From contig JAULBX010003888.1 of the NCBI GenBank assembly GCA_032358255.1, positions 62,001 through 126,000 of the forward strand: a stretch of DNA of 64,000 nt, written 5' to 3'. Of this stretch, positions 53,196 to 64,000 are shown one piece after another (the stretch's first letter is position 1; each line of letters opens with the position of its first letter). The notes under the pieces were generated by a model. The model had not been told where the DNA came from. It did not search any database and saw only the letters and a program-made list of their open reading frames with translations. The stretch is from Heterotrichella gracilis (lineage: Eukaryota > Sar > Xanthophyceae > Tribonematales > Xanthonemataceae). The position numbers and the translations under genes were made by a program.

Positions 53196-55336
53196 CCGCA
53201 ACTAGCTGAAACGAGGCTAAACCTACAAGTGAGTGCGCCATGCTGTATTTAAATCCAATGTCAATACTGTCAAGAAATGGTTACTGGGTTTCGCGCTAGA
53301 TTTCCTTGCCACAGTGCATGGTCATTTTTTAACAACCTTTTGGGGCACTTGTAAGCAATAAAAGCTGCTGCGCGCCACTATGCAAAAGCTGTGCGCGCAA
53401 TAAAAAAAGCAGTATATAGCACTGCAATAAGCCGATGATGGCTGGGAATGCCTTTTGTTTGTTTGTTTGTTTGTATATAGCACTGCTTATATTAAGGAAT
53501 GCAACTCTGGCCTAAGGCTTCAAAATATAACGCTGTCTTCAGCCACTTCTAAGTTGCCCTCACTGTACCAGTGCTCACCTGCAGGTAACTGCAATCCAAT
53601 CACGCGTGATTCAATCGCGATCGGTCATTTCAGCAGTCATCAGTCATCATAGAATCTATCATTGAAGGTCTGGCCCTTCAATTTAAACCAGGCTGAGCGC
53701 TGACGCCTCACATCTTCTCCATCAAACTTCCACAATGTGCAACCCTCAGAAGTTTCTCTAGTGGGAATATTCAATGCTGCTCTGCGTACCATTGCCTGCG
53801 CCATGGCCACATTGAGCATGTTGATTTCTTTCAACGTAAATCTAATGCTTCAACTGATAATTAATTGACAACACCATTGTTATACATGCACACCAAGGTA
53901 AAGGGCTGTTTTGGGTGACCAGACAGCGCCTCAGTGGTCCTGGACCACCAGCATATTGTGACACTCTTGGACTGAGACTGGCAGACTTGACGGCACAGTC
54001 CCGGTAGTACCATGCTGCACCTTGAAATATTGCAGCTTCAGCACAGATTCAAGATGCTGGTTACGTTGGAGTTGTGCTGACAATGCACTTGGTGGCTTTG
54101 AGCCTTGCCCTGACTGATTACCATGGGCCATGCACAGTTGCAGGGCTCAGCTGTTTTGTTTTTAAACAACGGCGTCTTAACACAGGTCTGCCAGTCAATC
54201 AATGATCATGATGACAATCTCATGACTTTGATAGCCATGTAGGGGCCCCCATGGCTGGTCCTATAGTTCACAGACTATTCACCACCGCACTCACAATAGC
54301 ATCACAATGTTTTGCCATGCGAAGTCCTGAAATATTTGTGTAATGTGTAAGCCATCTTGGACTGACTGGCTGGCAGGGCCTGGCTGAGCGTGCAGTGCAG
54401 TCTTACGGCATTTCACACATTGTCAAGGCCACACTAATGCCATGCGTACAATGCTATCAAATTTCAAACTTCATAATGTTCATCCTCTGGCCATGACATT
54501 GTTATTAAATTGTGCGAGGCCATGACATTGTGCTGGTCACCATCGTGGGCCAATAACACATATTGTGACATGTAAGTACCAATTGCAAGTTCTGCAGGAC
54601 TCGGGTGATCAATCCAGCGGCGGCTTCATATTTCACTTCTAACAGTGAATTTGAATTGACAAGTGTTACAATGTATGCGTGTAGCATAGCACGCTGTCAG
54701 CCTAGCGCTGTGCGCCACCATGTGCGGTGATGTGATGTGATGTCATCATCGGTGTCGCCCATAAGGGCATGCAAACCTGTTCAAAACCAGCGCCAGGCAG
54801 TACAAAGTTGTACTTCAGAAGTATAATCTATAATATCTCTAGAGCTCAAATAATGGAGTGCAACTCTGAGCCATGCCCAGCTGGGGATGCAATGCTTCAG
54901 AAATGTGGCCATGCATGCACTGCTTTAGGGGGCTCCCTACAAAATACTTGCAAGCCTGCCAAAAAATATGAGTGTGCAAGGGAAGGTCTACTTTCCACCC
55001 TTGCCCCAGATAAGTTTAATCAACCATTAAAATGCACAGAAACTAAGAGAAGCTGCTGATTGGAAGCGCTGCAATTTGCTACCTGTCCTCAACAGCGAAG
55101 AAAACTGTGCACACAAAACCCTAGCGTGCACCCAGGAAACCCAACCCACCCCATGCATCCTAATCATTGCTCAGCCCCACATCTAGGTGCACTTATGCCT
55201 CCATTCATCGCCTTCTTGCGCACTGCCGAGGCCCGTTGCATCTGAGGATCAAGTGGGCCCAACCCAGAAAAACCTACACACCACCGTTTTGAAAAACCTA
55301 CACGCCACACCCGCCGCCCACCGCCCCTCCCGCCTG
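53196..55336. other. Gene-poor convergent interval
   Basis: No exon chain recognised between HEI10 (+) and the lipase 3' end (-). Short motif gccatgacattg is repeated near 54493 and 54521. The left part is AT-richer than the flanking genes. Confidence 0.45.
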
Positions 55337-58300
55337 TTATTGCTCCGACCCCATCTCCAGGTGCACACACGCCTCCATGAACGCCTGCATGGAGCTCTGC
55401 AGCGAGGCGTTGTAGCTGGGGATGAAGTGGTCCTGCAGCATGGTGCGGCACACCTTGATGCGGCCATAGGCCTCGTGCGGCATGTCCTCGAGAAGCACCC
55501 ACTGGCGCAGGGCGCGGGAGGGCAGGCGGTCAGGGGCGGCAAAGGCAGAGGGGCCACCGCCACCTGCATTGGGGTTTGTTGAGTAGTGCACTGCAGGGTG
55601 GAGGCGTGCGGGAGGGGATGCGACAGGTGGGAGTACCATGAACCCTACCTACACTACTCTAAACCCTACGCAACGCGGGTAGAGGTAACCCAACTTCGCG
55701 CCCCTTGCGCCCACAGACACAGGCACACACACCACACGCGGACGCACCCCTGCCAGTTGTGGGCTGACTATCGCGCGCGCTCCCACTCGGCTCAGGCGCT
55801 GCCTGGATCTCACCCAAACCGCCCCCCAGGGATGCGCTGGATCCCGAGGGGGTTGCCATTTCTATTCCCGGGGTCGAAACGGGGAGGTCCCTGGCGCTGG
55901 AGGTCCGGGATGGGCCCGCGGTCCCCGGCCTGTCTTGGAAAGGGCGTCCCCTGCACAGGCAGAGACCAGTAATTGGTGGATTGGTTTACATTGGCTTTGT
56001 GGAAAAAAGAATGCTTTTGATATTCTGTGACACCATTATTCGCTCTCGATAAAAGTGCGCGAGACTTTTGCATGAAGTGCGCTATAAACGATACTGGACA
56101 AAGACCCCCCCCCCACCCACCCACCCACCATGGCCCATGCTCCTCCAGCTGCGCCCCCCTGGTGGGGCTCCCAGGCAGCCTCGGGCTGGTGATGGCCTGG
56201 GTGGGGGCTTGGTAGAGCACGTTATCAGGCGACACAAGCTCAGCTGGCACCATGTGGAGGATGCGGCCCGCTGGGTAGAGCTTACGCTTGTCGGTGGGTG
56301 GTGGTGGGGGACGGGTGGGGACGGCGCCGGAGGTGGCGGGGGCGGTGGTGGCGTGGCCGGTCATGAAGATGACTGCAGGCGGGGGGTGGGGGCATGGTGG
56401 GGGGATTATTTCATGGGGTAGAAAATGAGAGGCACAGAAGTGGGGTGTGAGTGTGGGTAAGAGGGTTGGAAATGTACGGAAAACGGGGCAAGCAGGGTAC
56501 CATACCAGGCGCGCGCTGCATCCCAGTGGTATGATGGATGGATGGATGGTGCTGTGGTACAACATCATGGGATGCGGTTTCCTATTTATGCATCCCAGTG
56601 GTCCAAACCATTGCCTATAGTCCATTCCCCACAGGCAAAAGCCCCAAGCAAGGGTTCTTTGAAGCACCAGAATAACCTGGACACATGCGTTGGGCGAGTA
56701 TGCCACCTATCTGCACTGCAGTACTAGAAATTTTGCAACTGGCTCACGTGCGTGCAAGTTGTAATTGGTAACCAAGCGGCCCTGCTAGGAATCCTGCAGT
56801 AAGCCATGTCAACAAGAGCACCTTGCAAGCAAATGAGCCAATCACAAACCTCCCAGCAGTGCAGCTGGTTATTCAGCTGTTGATTCCCCCATAGGTAGCA
56901 ACCCCACCCCCGACCCCCCACTCCACCCCACCTGACTCATCGTTTGACCCCTGCTCCTCAGCCTCTGCTTGGCGCACTGCCGCCTGCAGATAACAAAACA
57001 CACCCCTTGTTACAGTACCCATTTACGATTACAATTACAATTACAACTACCAATTACAATTAACAATTACAATTTCTGTTTGACCTGCTCCTCAGCCTCT
57101 GCTTGGCGCACTGCCGCCTGCACGTGGGACAACAGCCCCCTCCTTGATACCATCCCTTGTCAAATGGCCTTTAATAAAGATATTGCCATGTCCAAATCAA
57201 AGGGGGTTGTACAAGATCTCCTCATCAGTACCCCATCGCAAGTGACCCCTCGTGACAAAACTTCTAAACCCTAAACCCTAAACCCTAAACAGTGACACAC
57301 TGCCTTACACGCACTCCAGTAATCCAGACATGGCAAGGTGATAAGGGACAACACTTCTCGATTCAACCTACTTCCCTCCTTTGCTCAATGATTTAGATCA
57401 CCAAATTAATGCGGCATAGGCCAGTGCTTAGCTTAAGACTGTTCTGGGGGTAAGGATTTGAGCCTTTGCGTTTAGGGTCTAGGGTACCTGCATAACCCCT
57501 GCCATGTGCGCCTTCCTAGGAGACTCACCATCATCCAGCGCAAGCGCAGCCAAGCACTCTGGTTTTAGGGTTTGCCTCATAGGGTTTAGGACATATTGCA
57601 ATAGGTTGGAATTGCAGCTTAGGGTTTTGGTTCTAGGGTTTACCTGCAGGTCCTGCATAGCCCCTGCCGCCTCTGCCGCCATGTGCGCCTCTCTGGGAGA
57701 CTCCCCATCCTCCAGGGCAAGTGCAGCCAGGGTGGTTGACACGGGTGGGGGGGAGCCCCAGGGGAGGTCGTCGTGGTGTGGGGGGTACAGGGGGGGCGGG
57801 GAGCCTGCGGGTGGTGGTGGTGGTTATGTGCTTGAATGCTTGCCAGGGGGAGTGCAGTGGGGGCAAGAGTAACTAATTAATTACACGCGTACCGGCAACA
57901 AAGCCAGATCAGCAATCAGCCTTGCACAAGCCTGCGCCACCCGCCCCTATCCTGGCATTGCTTGTACCATTTTGTGATGTTTCTCGCCTGCAAGTCCTTA
58001 GTGACGAGAGCAGCCCATGTGGCCCTGGGTGCTCCCCTAGACCGCTTCCCAACCAGCTGCCCAAACACCATACGCTTGGGTATTCTGTCGTCTGCCATAC
58101 GTCATAAGTGCCCCAGCCATTTTAGCCTAATAACCCTGAGCTTTTCCTCAACTGAGGATTGCCTACATCTATCTAATAGTTCCGCATTCGTTATGTGCGC
58201 TAACCGCGAAATACCACAAATTGCTTTAAGGCACTGATTTTGAAAAACTTCAAACCGCAACAGTTGTGTTTGAGTAATTGCCCAACTCGCTGACCCATAC

Positions 58301-61300
58301 GGAAGGGTAGTAACGACTATTGCATTGAAAACGGGGGCAAGAGTGTGCGGGGATAAAAGCGGGATGGAAGGAGGAATTGAGTACTGTGGGGATGTTTTTT
58401 GCATACTGTTTCAAATACGAGCTGGATATGGGCTGGGGACAAGGAATTGCGCCATCACTGCTGTGGCGTAAATAAACAATCCACAACCATTCTGGGACTG
58501 GGGACGAGGACGAAATAAGCTGGGGACAGGATCGGTAAGATGTTCAACACCATCATGACAAGTGTCCAGATATGGGCTGGGGAGAAAAAAGCTACTCATA
58601 CACCCCAATATTGTCCATTATCCATATTCCTTATCTGATGTTAGCATGCTCACCTTGAAAGGAGCCGGCCACATTGGCTGTGGGGGGTGGGGGTAGGGTG
58701 GTGGAGGGAGGTGGGTCGTCCCGCAGGAAGGGGGTGGCGGTGGGGGGAGCGGTGGGGGGGTCGTCAACAGGCACCTCTGCACAGGAAGATGGGGGTGGGG
58801 GGGATGGTCAGTGCCAGCTTGGGAATAGGGTTTAAGGGTTCTGGAGGAGGACATTGGCAGGCGCTAATGGACATGGGAGGTCTGCTAGGGTTTTAGGGTG
58901 GTTAATGATCCCCTTATTCAGCCTGGCCCTCATGGGGCGCATGACAAGTTGTTTCCCAAACCATGCACATCAAACCCAACACAAACCCCTCCACGTCACG
59001 CCTTCCCCTCTTCTCTCCAAACCCCCTACATCCGCACCCGAATCGCTGGAGCTCTGCTGGGGCGTGTCGGGCGCAGGAGAGGACCTGCAGGTCTGCAGGA
59101 ACATCATCCTGGACAGGAGCCCAGGGGGGCCTCCTCCCCTCTGCACCGGCTCCAGTTCTCCCCCTGCCCCCCTCCTCAGGCCCCGTGGGGGGCTAAGCAG
59201 GCCCAGGCAGCTGAACCTGCGAAAGGATGGGGGTGGTGGGTGGTGGGGGGCGTAGGGTGGGCGCATGCACACTGAAGACTGACCCAAAAGGGGGGGATGG
59301 TGACGGTACGAGGGGAGAGCAGGCAGACAAGGCCCATGCACGGTGGGTGGGTGGGCAGTGGTGTTGGAGGTACAACGGGAGCGCGCAGGCATTGGAGAAA
59401 GGTGCCAGGGGAGGAGAACATGCTGGCAGCAAGGAGGAGGCAACGTCCCTCACCCCAAAACCCCTGAGCTCACCCTGGGTCACTTATGCGGCCGCAACAG
59501 CGCCACTGCCCGATACCCACCCCTCAGCACCACCATGGGGCTCGGGCAGCCAGTGCTCTTCATTGATTGATAAGGCAACTGTCGCTCACACCCTTGCATC
59601 CCCACCCACACTCCCCCGACCCACCTGTTCTGCGGCCGCGTCAGCGAGTAATTGCCCCCCCTTGGCGGCCCGGGCAACCAGGGCCCATCATCCGAGATGG
59701 CATAGGAGGATTCGCCTGGCTCTGACCTGTCGGTGTGGTGATGTGGTGGGGGGTGCGGTGGGGGGTGGGTGGGTATGCCCAGGTAACGGATTGCCCCATC
59801 GCTATTGCGGCGCTTGAGCCTTGGCTTGGGGCGGGCAGAGTAGCAGGCCCTATAGAACCCAGGGGGAAATCACGGTGCAAGAATGTCTAGGCTTCGCTCA
59901 GCTACATTTGCTACTGTGGCGGGTGGTTGATGTAAGCCCTGCACACTAGTGATGTGCATGTGTGTCCACAATCCACAGCTACATGTATCCACAGCTATAG
60001 GTAGCAAATAGCCCCATCACTGCTGCGGTACTTGATTTGAGGCTTGAGGCGGCGGAGTAGCATGCACAGCAAAAATGTTGCAGATCACCCACTTCAAATT
60101 AGAAGGCTACCACCCAGTAACAGCTGAAAATGCCTACATGGCTGCGAACGCCCTTTGGTAACAGCTACCAACCCTCAAACACACACCCGTCATGAACATA
60201 TGCAAGGTCCTTGGAAGCTTGATGTCCAGATGTGTAGCATTGATACATGAATTACCCACCACCACCAGCACCATTAGTCCCTCCACCAGCACCAACCCCA
60301 ACTCACGTGAGGTTCTTTGATGCCGTTGCCAGCTGGGTGGTGGTCCAGGTGGTTGCAGCTCCCACCCCCCTCAGCCCCCCCTCCACCACACGAATCACAG
60401 CCGATGACCGCATGTCCTGGCGGAAGGCATCGTACCAGGAGGAGCGCATCACCTGCAGCGTGGGTACATGTGTAAGAATAAAAAAAACCCTTCTATAGTA
60501 AAAGGAACAAAAACTACTAGGGGGAGCGCATGCCCTGTCGGAAGGCCTCGTACGAGGCGTCGCACACCTGGGAAGGTGCACAATGTGTCAGGGCTTTCAC
60601 ACATTTTCTAAGGTTTTGAGACTGGCTATTCCCTGACTGGTGTTCATGGCGCACACATTATGAGCGAGTTTGGCTTTCCTAGGAGTTTGACAGCCTTCCT
60701 CATGAACATAACCCTTCCTACATCTACATGGATTGCGAGGGGAAAGAATGGAATGGAAACCCTTCGCACCTCCTCACGCAGCGTATCTGCCGCCGCTGGG
60801 CTCATTATTGGCACACTGTCTGTTCTGTTGGTAAGCGTGGAAACATAGGAGGAGCAAGAGCGCGCCAGGTCAAGCGCCATACATGCATTCCCCATATTTC
60901 CCAGGGTTTTACTAGGGTTCTGCCAGGGTTTTCCTGCTGCCTCGCACCTCCTCGCGCAGGGTGTCAGCAGCCGCTGGGCTCATCGTAGGCACGATGTCTG
61001 TCCCGTTGATGATGGTGGTGACATAGGAGGAGCATGAACGCGCCAGGTCAAGCGTCATGCATGCTGGGCAGCCAATGGCCAGGCAGGTGACGTTGCCAAA
61101 CTCGGGGGCTGACTCGCGCAGCCTGTGGGGGTGGGGTGGGGGGTGGATCAGGGCAGGTGATCTTGCAAGCAGGTTTGGGGAATACCACCCCCTCACCCCC
61201 TACCCACCAGGAACAGCAGCTACCATCGGGACACCACACTGTGTCCAATGAGTCTCCGCATGGCGCACAGGTGCGCAGCCACGCAACACCCCTCCCCACT

Positions 61301-63351
61301 CCCCCCCCACCCCCACCATGCCCCCGCAGCAAATGCCCCAGCAGCTTGCTGGAATCTAACACCGGGGATAATTTATTAATTCCGGTATAAGGTGCACCCC
61401 CATTCCCCACCCACAACCATCCCCACCACTCACATCATGCACAGCAGCGCAGCTGCGCCCCCTCCCAGCGAGTGCCCCAGCAGCTTGAGTTGGAACCCCG
61501 GGTTGTCTTTGAGCGCCTGCGTGAGGTGCGCGCCCGTCTGCTGCTTGATCCAGCGCGCAGCAGCCAGCATGCCAAAGTGCGAAAACCCTAGCACCACCCC
61601 GTTAGGGTCCACCATGTGGTGCGGCTTGGACGCGCCTGCGGAGGGGGGAAATAGTACTTTTTGAGATACAAATCACATACGTTGATGGTTGGCTAAAGGT
61701 CAATGCAGGTTGTGTGGTTTGCACGTGATGAAGTGGGTGGTATAGAGGGTACCAGCAGGCAGCATGCCAAAGTGCAAAAACCCTAGCACCACTCCGTTTG
61801 GGGCTTGGACGCGCCTGCGGAGGTTGTGGGATGTGGGGTGGTAAGCGAATTGGGTTGGGGGCAGCATGTAATTGAGGTGCCTGGGTGCGTGTTTACCCCG
61901 CAAAGATACCCTAAAACCAATTGACAGGGCTGGTGATCACAACCTCAATGGGGACCGACCCACCCTAAACCCTGGACCCTAAACCCTAGTTTAGGGTCCG
62001 CACCTGACAGGTTGGTGAACACATCCTTGATTGATTGCGTGCCCCTGATGGCCAGAGTGATGAGCTTCATCTTCCGGTCTCGTAGGATGAGGAATGCGGG
62101 CTTGAGCACCCCTGCCACTGACTGCTGCATCAGCATGTCCTCGTCCTCTGTGGGGTGTGGAATTAGGGTTTGGCAAGGGTTTGACGATAGCTATCAAAGT
62201 TTGGGACAGGGCCTCTTGGTCGGGTGCCATGGGTTTATGAGGCCATGACGGGCCACAGTTTGTTTAGGAAAATATTTAAATCCCGGGGCTTGAGACTGCT
62301 ACAGACTGCTTTGCATCGTGTCACGTATTCATGCGTTGAGGAAATCGTACGCAAAGAAATGGTACTAAAGCTAGGGTTTGGATTGCGCACTGTAATGAAT
62401 GGCCTAACAATAGCCCTGGTCAATCTTGTATCGCTTCAGCCTCTCCAAACGCCAATTTGCGCTCCCGCATGGCCACAGCGTACACCATGAAACCCTTGAC
62501 CCTAGAGTACTTTAAAACGAAACCCTACCGAGGCCAATCTTGTGGAACGCCAGGCGCTGCACCGCCGGCTTTCGCTCCCGCATGGCCACAGCATACTCCA
62601 TGAAGCGGGCAATGGTGGCTAGCTCCTCCTGCACAAGGGGAGGAAATAGGGTTTAGGAAACAGGGTTTAGGGTTTAGGGCGACATGAAGCGCGAAATGGT
62701 GGGTTGCTCCTCCTGCAAAAGGGGAGGTTTAGGGTTCAGGAATTAGGGTTTAGGAAATAGGATTTAGGGTGACGTGAAGCGCAAAAGGTGACTTGCTCGT
62801 CCTGCACGAGGTGGGGATGGGTGTGCGGGTGTGGGTGTAGGGTGGGAGGTACGTGTGGCGTGGTGCAGGCAATGGATGGTGCTTTTGAGCCTGGCATTGG
62901 TGGCAACTTGCAGTTATTTTTGCAGGAATTTGCCCGTGCCCCACGCACACTGCACAGTCAGTCATTCGTCACGCTGCTCTCCCATCGCTTTATATCTAGT
63001 AAAAAGGGGCGGATATATCCTTTGCTCACCCATCGCCCGTGTTATTGCTGGCGCGTGTAGTCTTTCCCCAGGGGCCCGCTGTGTACGCCACCGGGTGCTC
63101 AATGCTGCCAATAATTTTGAAGAGTAATTCTTTATAATGTTCTACATTCGTATTCACAGTTGCACAAGGAAAACACTACACTCACCCATCGCTCCTGGTA
63201 CTGCTTGCGGGTGTAGTCCTTCCCCAGGGTCCGCCCCAGGGCCGCTATGTCGGCTAGTGGGTCCTCAGTGCCCTCCTTGCGAGCAAGGTAGGTGAGGCCT
63301 ATGAGCAGGTCTGTGGTGCGCCACTTGCCCAGCGTCTCGCTGTAGGTGTAC
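55337..63351 (-). CDS. Class-3 lipase (DAG-lipase/calmodulin-binding-HSP-like), 5' end not found
   Basis: Fifteen minus-strand exons give 738 codons in phase: 63351-63186, 62628-62529, 62147-62004, 61635-61434, 61122-60948, 60452-60307, 59849-59788, 59721-59625, 59216-59038, 58776-58654, 57804-57644, 56983-56932, 56372-56129, 55950-55814, 55563-55337. Key parts are KLITLAIRGTQSIKDVFTNL (oxyanion strand), DPNGVVLGFSHFGML, LKLLGHSLGGGAAALL (nucleophile Ser in GHSLGGG), YVTTIINGTDIVPTMS (acid Asp), KLYPAGRILHMVPAELV, and TMLQDHFIPSYNASLQ (likely catalytic His). The order matches plant calmodulin-binding heat-shock-type lipases and animal DAGL. A long Pro/Ser-rich insert lies between the Asp and His parts. 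It probably hydrolyses acylglycerols at membranes. The start lies to the right of 63351, possibly beyond the window. Confidence 0.88.
57085..57125 (-). repeat. Upstream copy of a small lipase exon
   Basis: The segment 57084-57121 (tgctcctcagcctctgcttg, then gcgcactgccgcctgca) exactly repeats 56951-56988, the exon at 56983-56932. Between them is an (AATTAC)n run and telomere-like text follows at 57264. The copy keeps the acceptor, so it could be an alternative exon start. Confidence 0.85.
57264..57290. repeat. Interstitial telomere-like array (CCCTAAA)n
   Basis: About 3.7 perfect CCCTAAA units inside a lipase intron, between an exon copy at 57085 and another at 57490. Confidence 0.9.
57485..57560 (-). 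repeat. Downstream copy of a lipase exon donor edge
   Basis: The segment 57490-57558 copies 57653-57735 (cccctgcc, then gccatgtgcgcct, then ggagactc-ccatc, then ccag-gcaag-gcagcca), encoding LAALALDDGESPRKAHM beside the real LAALALEDGESPREAHM. Telomere-like strings lie between. Confidence 0.85.
57859..58344 (-). mobile_element. 5'-truncated LINE with 12-bp target-site duplication
   Basis: The element spans 57871-58332 on the minus strand and is flanked by gggggcaagagt at 57859-57870 and 58333-58344. It encodes the C-terminal end of a non-LTR retrotransposon ORF2: LPYGSASWAITQTQLLRFEV, FQNQCLKAICGISRL, RVIRLKWLGHL, then MADDRIPKRMVFGQLVGK and DRGGWRRLVQG. One in-frame TGA lies between GHL and RMADD, where related elements have an amino acid. 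A short 3' UTR of about 55 bp ends in an ATTA-type tail. The LPYGS/GH-RM-DDR-PK pattern resembles RTE and related clades. It sits in a lipase intron in sense orientation. Confidence 0.9.
60000..60065 (-). repeat. Upstream copy of a lipase exon
   Basis: The segment 60000-60064 (ggtagcaaatagccccatca, then ctgctgcggtacttga) copies the small exon at 59788-59849 with several changes. Confidence 0.7.
60525..60885 (-). repeat. Copies of two neighbouring lipase exon edges
   Basis: The segment 60523-60570 copies the acceptor side of the exon at 60452 (ggagcgcatg, then cctg-cggaaggc-tcgtac). The segment 60765-60885 copies about 115 bp of the donor side of the exon at 60948-61122, including MSPAAADTLREEV and LDLARSCSSYV in frame. 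Each lies on the intron side of its parent. Confidence 0.85.
61320..61830 (-). repeat. Copies of both edges of the lipase active-site exon
   Basis: The segment 61326-61358 (gcaaatgccccagcagcttg, then ctggaa) copies part of the GHSLGG-coding end at 61470-61500. The segment 61762-61822 (cagcatgccaaagtgc, then aaaaccctagcaccac, then cttggacgcgcctgcgg) copies the acceptor side at 61565-61641. The active-site exon itself is intact. Confidence 0.85.
62425..62815 (-). repeat. Copies of both edges of a lipase exon
   Basis: The segment 62446-62490 copies the donor side (tgcgctcccgcatggccac, then agcgtacaccatgaa). The segments 62682-62720 and 62770-62808 copy the acceptor side (gacatgaagcg-g-aatggt, then gctcctcctgca). 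The parent is the exon at 62529-62628. TTTAGGG strings lie between each. Confidence 0.8.
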
Positions 63352-63885
63352 CTGGGATGGCAATAGAGTTGTCAAGACACAGGGGCTGCTGGAGTGGAGA
63401 GTTTAGGGTGTTAGGGTGTTAATGTGAAGGGTTCTAGGGTTTTCAGGATTCCCAGTAGGTCAGTGCAGGCCTGTGAGCAGGTCTGTGGTATGCCGCTTGC
63501 CCAGCGTCTCGCTGTAGGTGTACCTGGGATGGCAGTGGTACTACTTGTTTGTGACTTGTGCGCAACATGTGCGCTTGTGACAAGACACAGGGAAGGTTGG
63601 TGTGGAGGGTTTTAGGGTTTTCAGTAGGTCAGGCCTATGAGCACGTCGGTGGTTTGCCACTTGCCCAGCGTCTCGCTGCAGCGTACCTCGGGTATCAAGG
63701 AGTTTGTTGTAGGGTGCTCAGAGTGCAGAGTGCGAGTGCGAGCCCCAGTGGAGGTGAGCATCAAGGGTGCGGGGTCCAGGGCTAAGTAAGTTGTAGGGTT
63801 CCCAATCGAGGGTTTTAGGGTTTCAGATAGGTCAGCCCGGTGAGCACATGCGTGGTTCATCAATTCCCGGCGCCTCGTTAAATAT
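62990..63885 (-). repeat. Graded series of copies around the lipase exon at 63186-63351
   Basis: Downstream, 63018-63105 is a diverged copy of the donor side. Upstream, the acceptor side (parent 63300-63360) is copied at 63473-63534 (very close), 63634-63690 (about ten changes and small gaps) and 63838-63880 (strongly decayed). Similarity falls stepwise with distance from the exon. These units fill the right end of the window; no further coding exon was seen to 64000. Confidence 0.85.
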
Positions 63886-64000
63886 GAATTGGATGCACCA
63901 ATGTGGAGGGGATTGGTTCCAAGAAGCAACACTGGAGCCAAGCACCGCGACTTGAGATCGTGCAAGATCAGCCACTGGCTTTTACAGTGCCTGGTACTAG

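Overview
The window is nuclear DNA of a eukaryote, most likely a green alga. Genes are split into many short exons with GT-AG introns, and several proteins look plant-like: a KAB-type potassium-channel beta subunit, a HAL3-type PPCDC, a plastid-type GNAT and a HEI10 RING protein. Short TTTAGGG/CCCTAAA (plant/green-algal telomere motif) strings are scattered through introns. The TGTAA poly(A) signal of core chlorophytes is not evident after the stops I checked, so a prasinophyte is plausible. The species is not proven.

Layout: 1-110 old LINE tail; 191-295 last exon of an aldo/keto-reductase K+ channel beta subunit (+); 3159-5640 glutathione S-transferase (-); 6197-7171 CMC2 (+); 7293-9360 phosphopantothenoylcysteine decarboxylase (+); 10478-15088 NRAMP metal transporter (-); 16150-19162 GNAT acetyltransferase (+); 21251-30149 a large secreted CEMIP/TMEM2-like G8/beta-helix protein ending in three cysteine-rich modules (+); about 31770-33545 an unrecognised gene (-); 33817-35060 coiled-coil coding remnants (-); 36506-44532 U2SURP/SR140 splicing factor (-); 45273-46959 YbaK/ProX-type deacylase with a C-terminal extension (+); 47195-48576 an unrecognised gene (-); 49971-53195 HEI10/CCNB1IP1 meiotic RING protein (+); 55337-63351 class-3 lipase (-, 5' end not found). 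Most neighbours are divergent or convergent pairs and the functions are unrelated housekeeping roles; there is no pathway cluster.

The most unusual feature is at the splice junctions. In most genes, introns carry extra, decayed copies of the edge of the adjoining exon, in the same orientation and usually with the splice site. Copies of an exon's 3' edge lie downstream of that exon and copies of its 5' edge lie upstream, as expected if short segments spanning the junction were tandemly duplicated. Degenerate TTTAGGG/CCCTAAA strings often lie beside or between copies. About 60 such 'exon-edge echoes' are visible. The block at 45-53 kb (YbaK, unknown gene, HEI10) shows none.

Two 5'-truncated LINE copies with target-site duplications sit in introns, and a third, older one lies at the window start. 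Three host genes contain one apparent reading-frame slip each, two of them in short G or C runs, which I take mainly as consensus errors.
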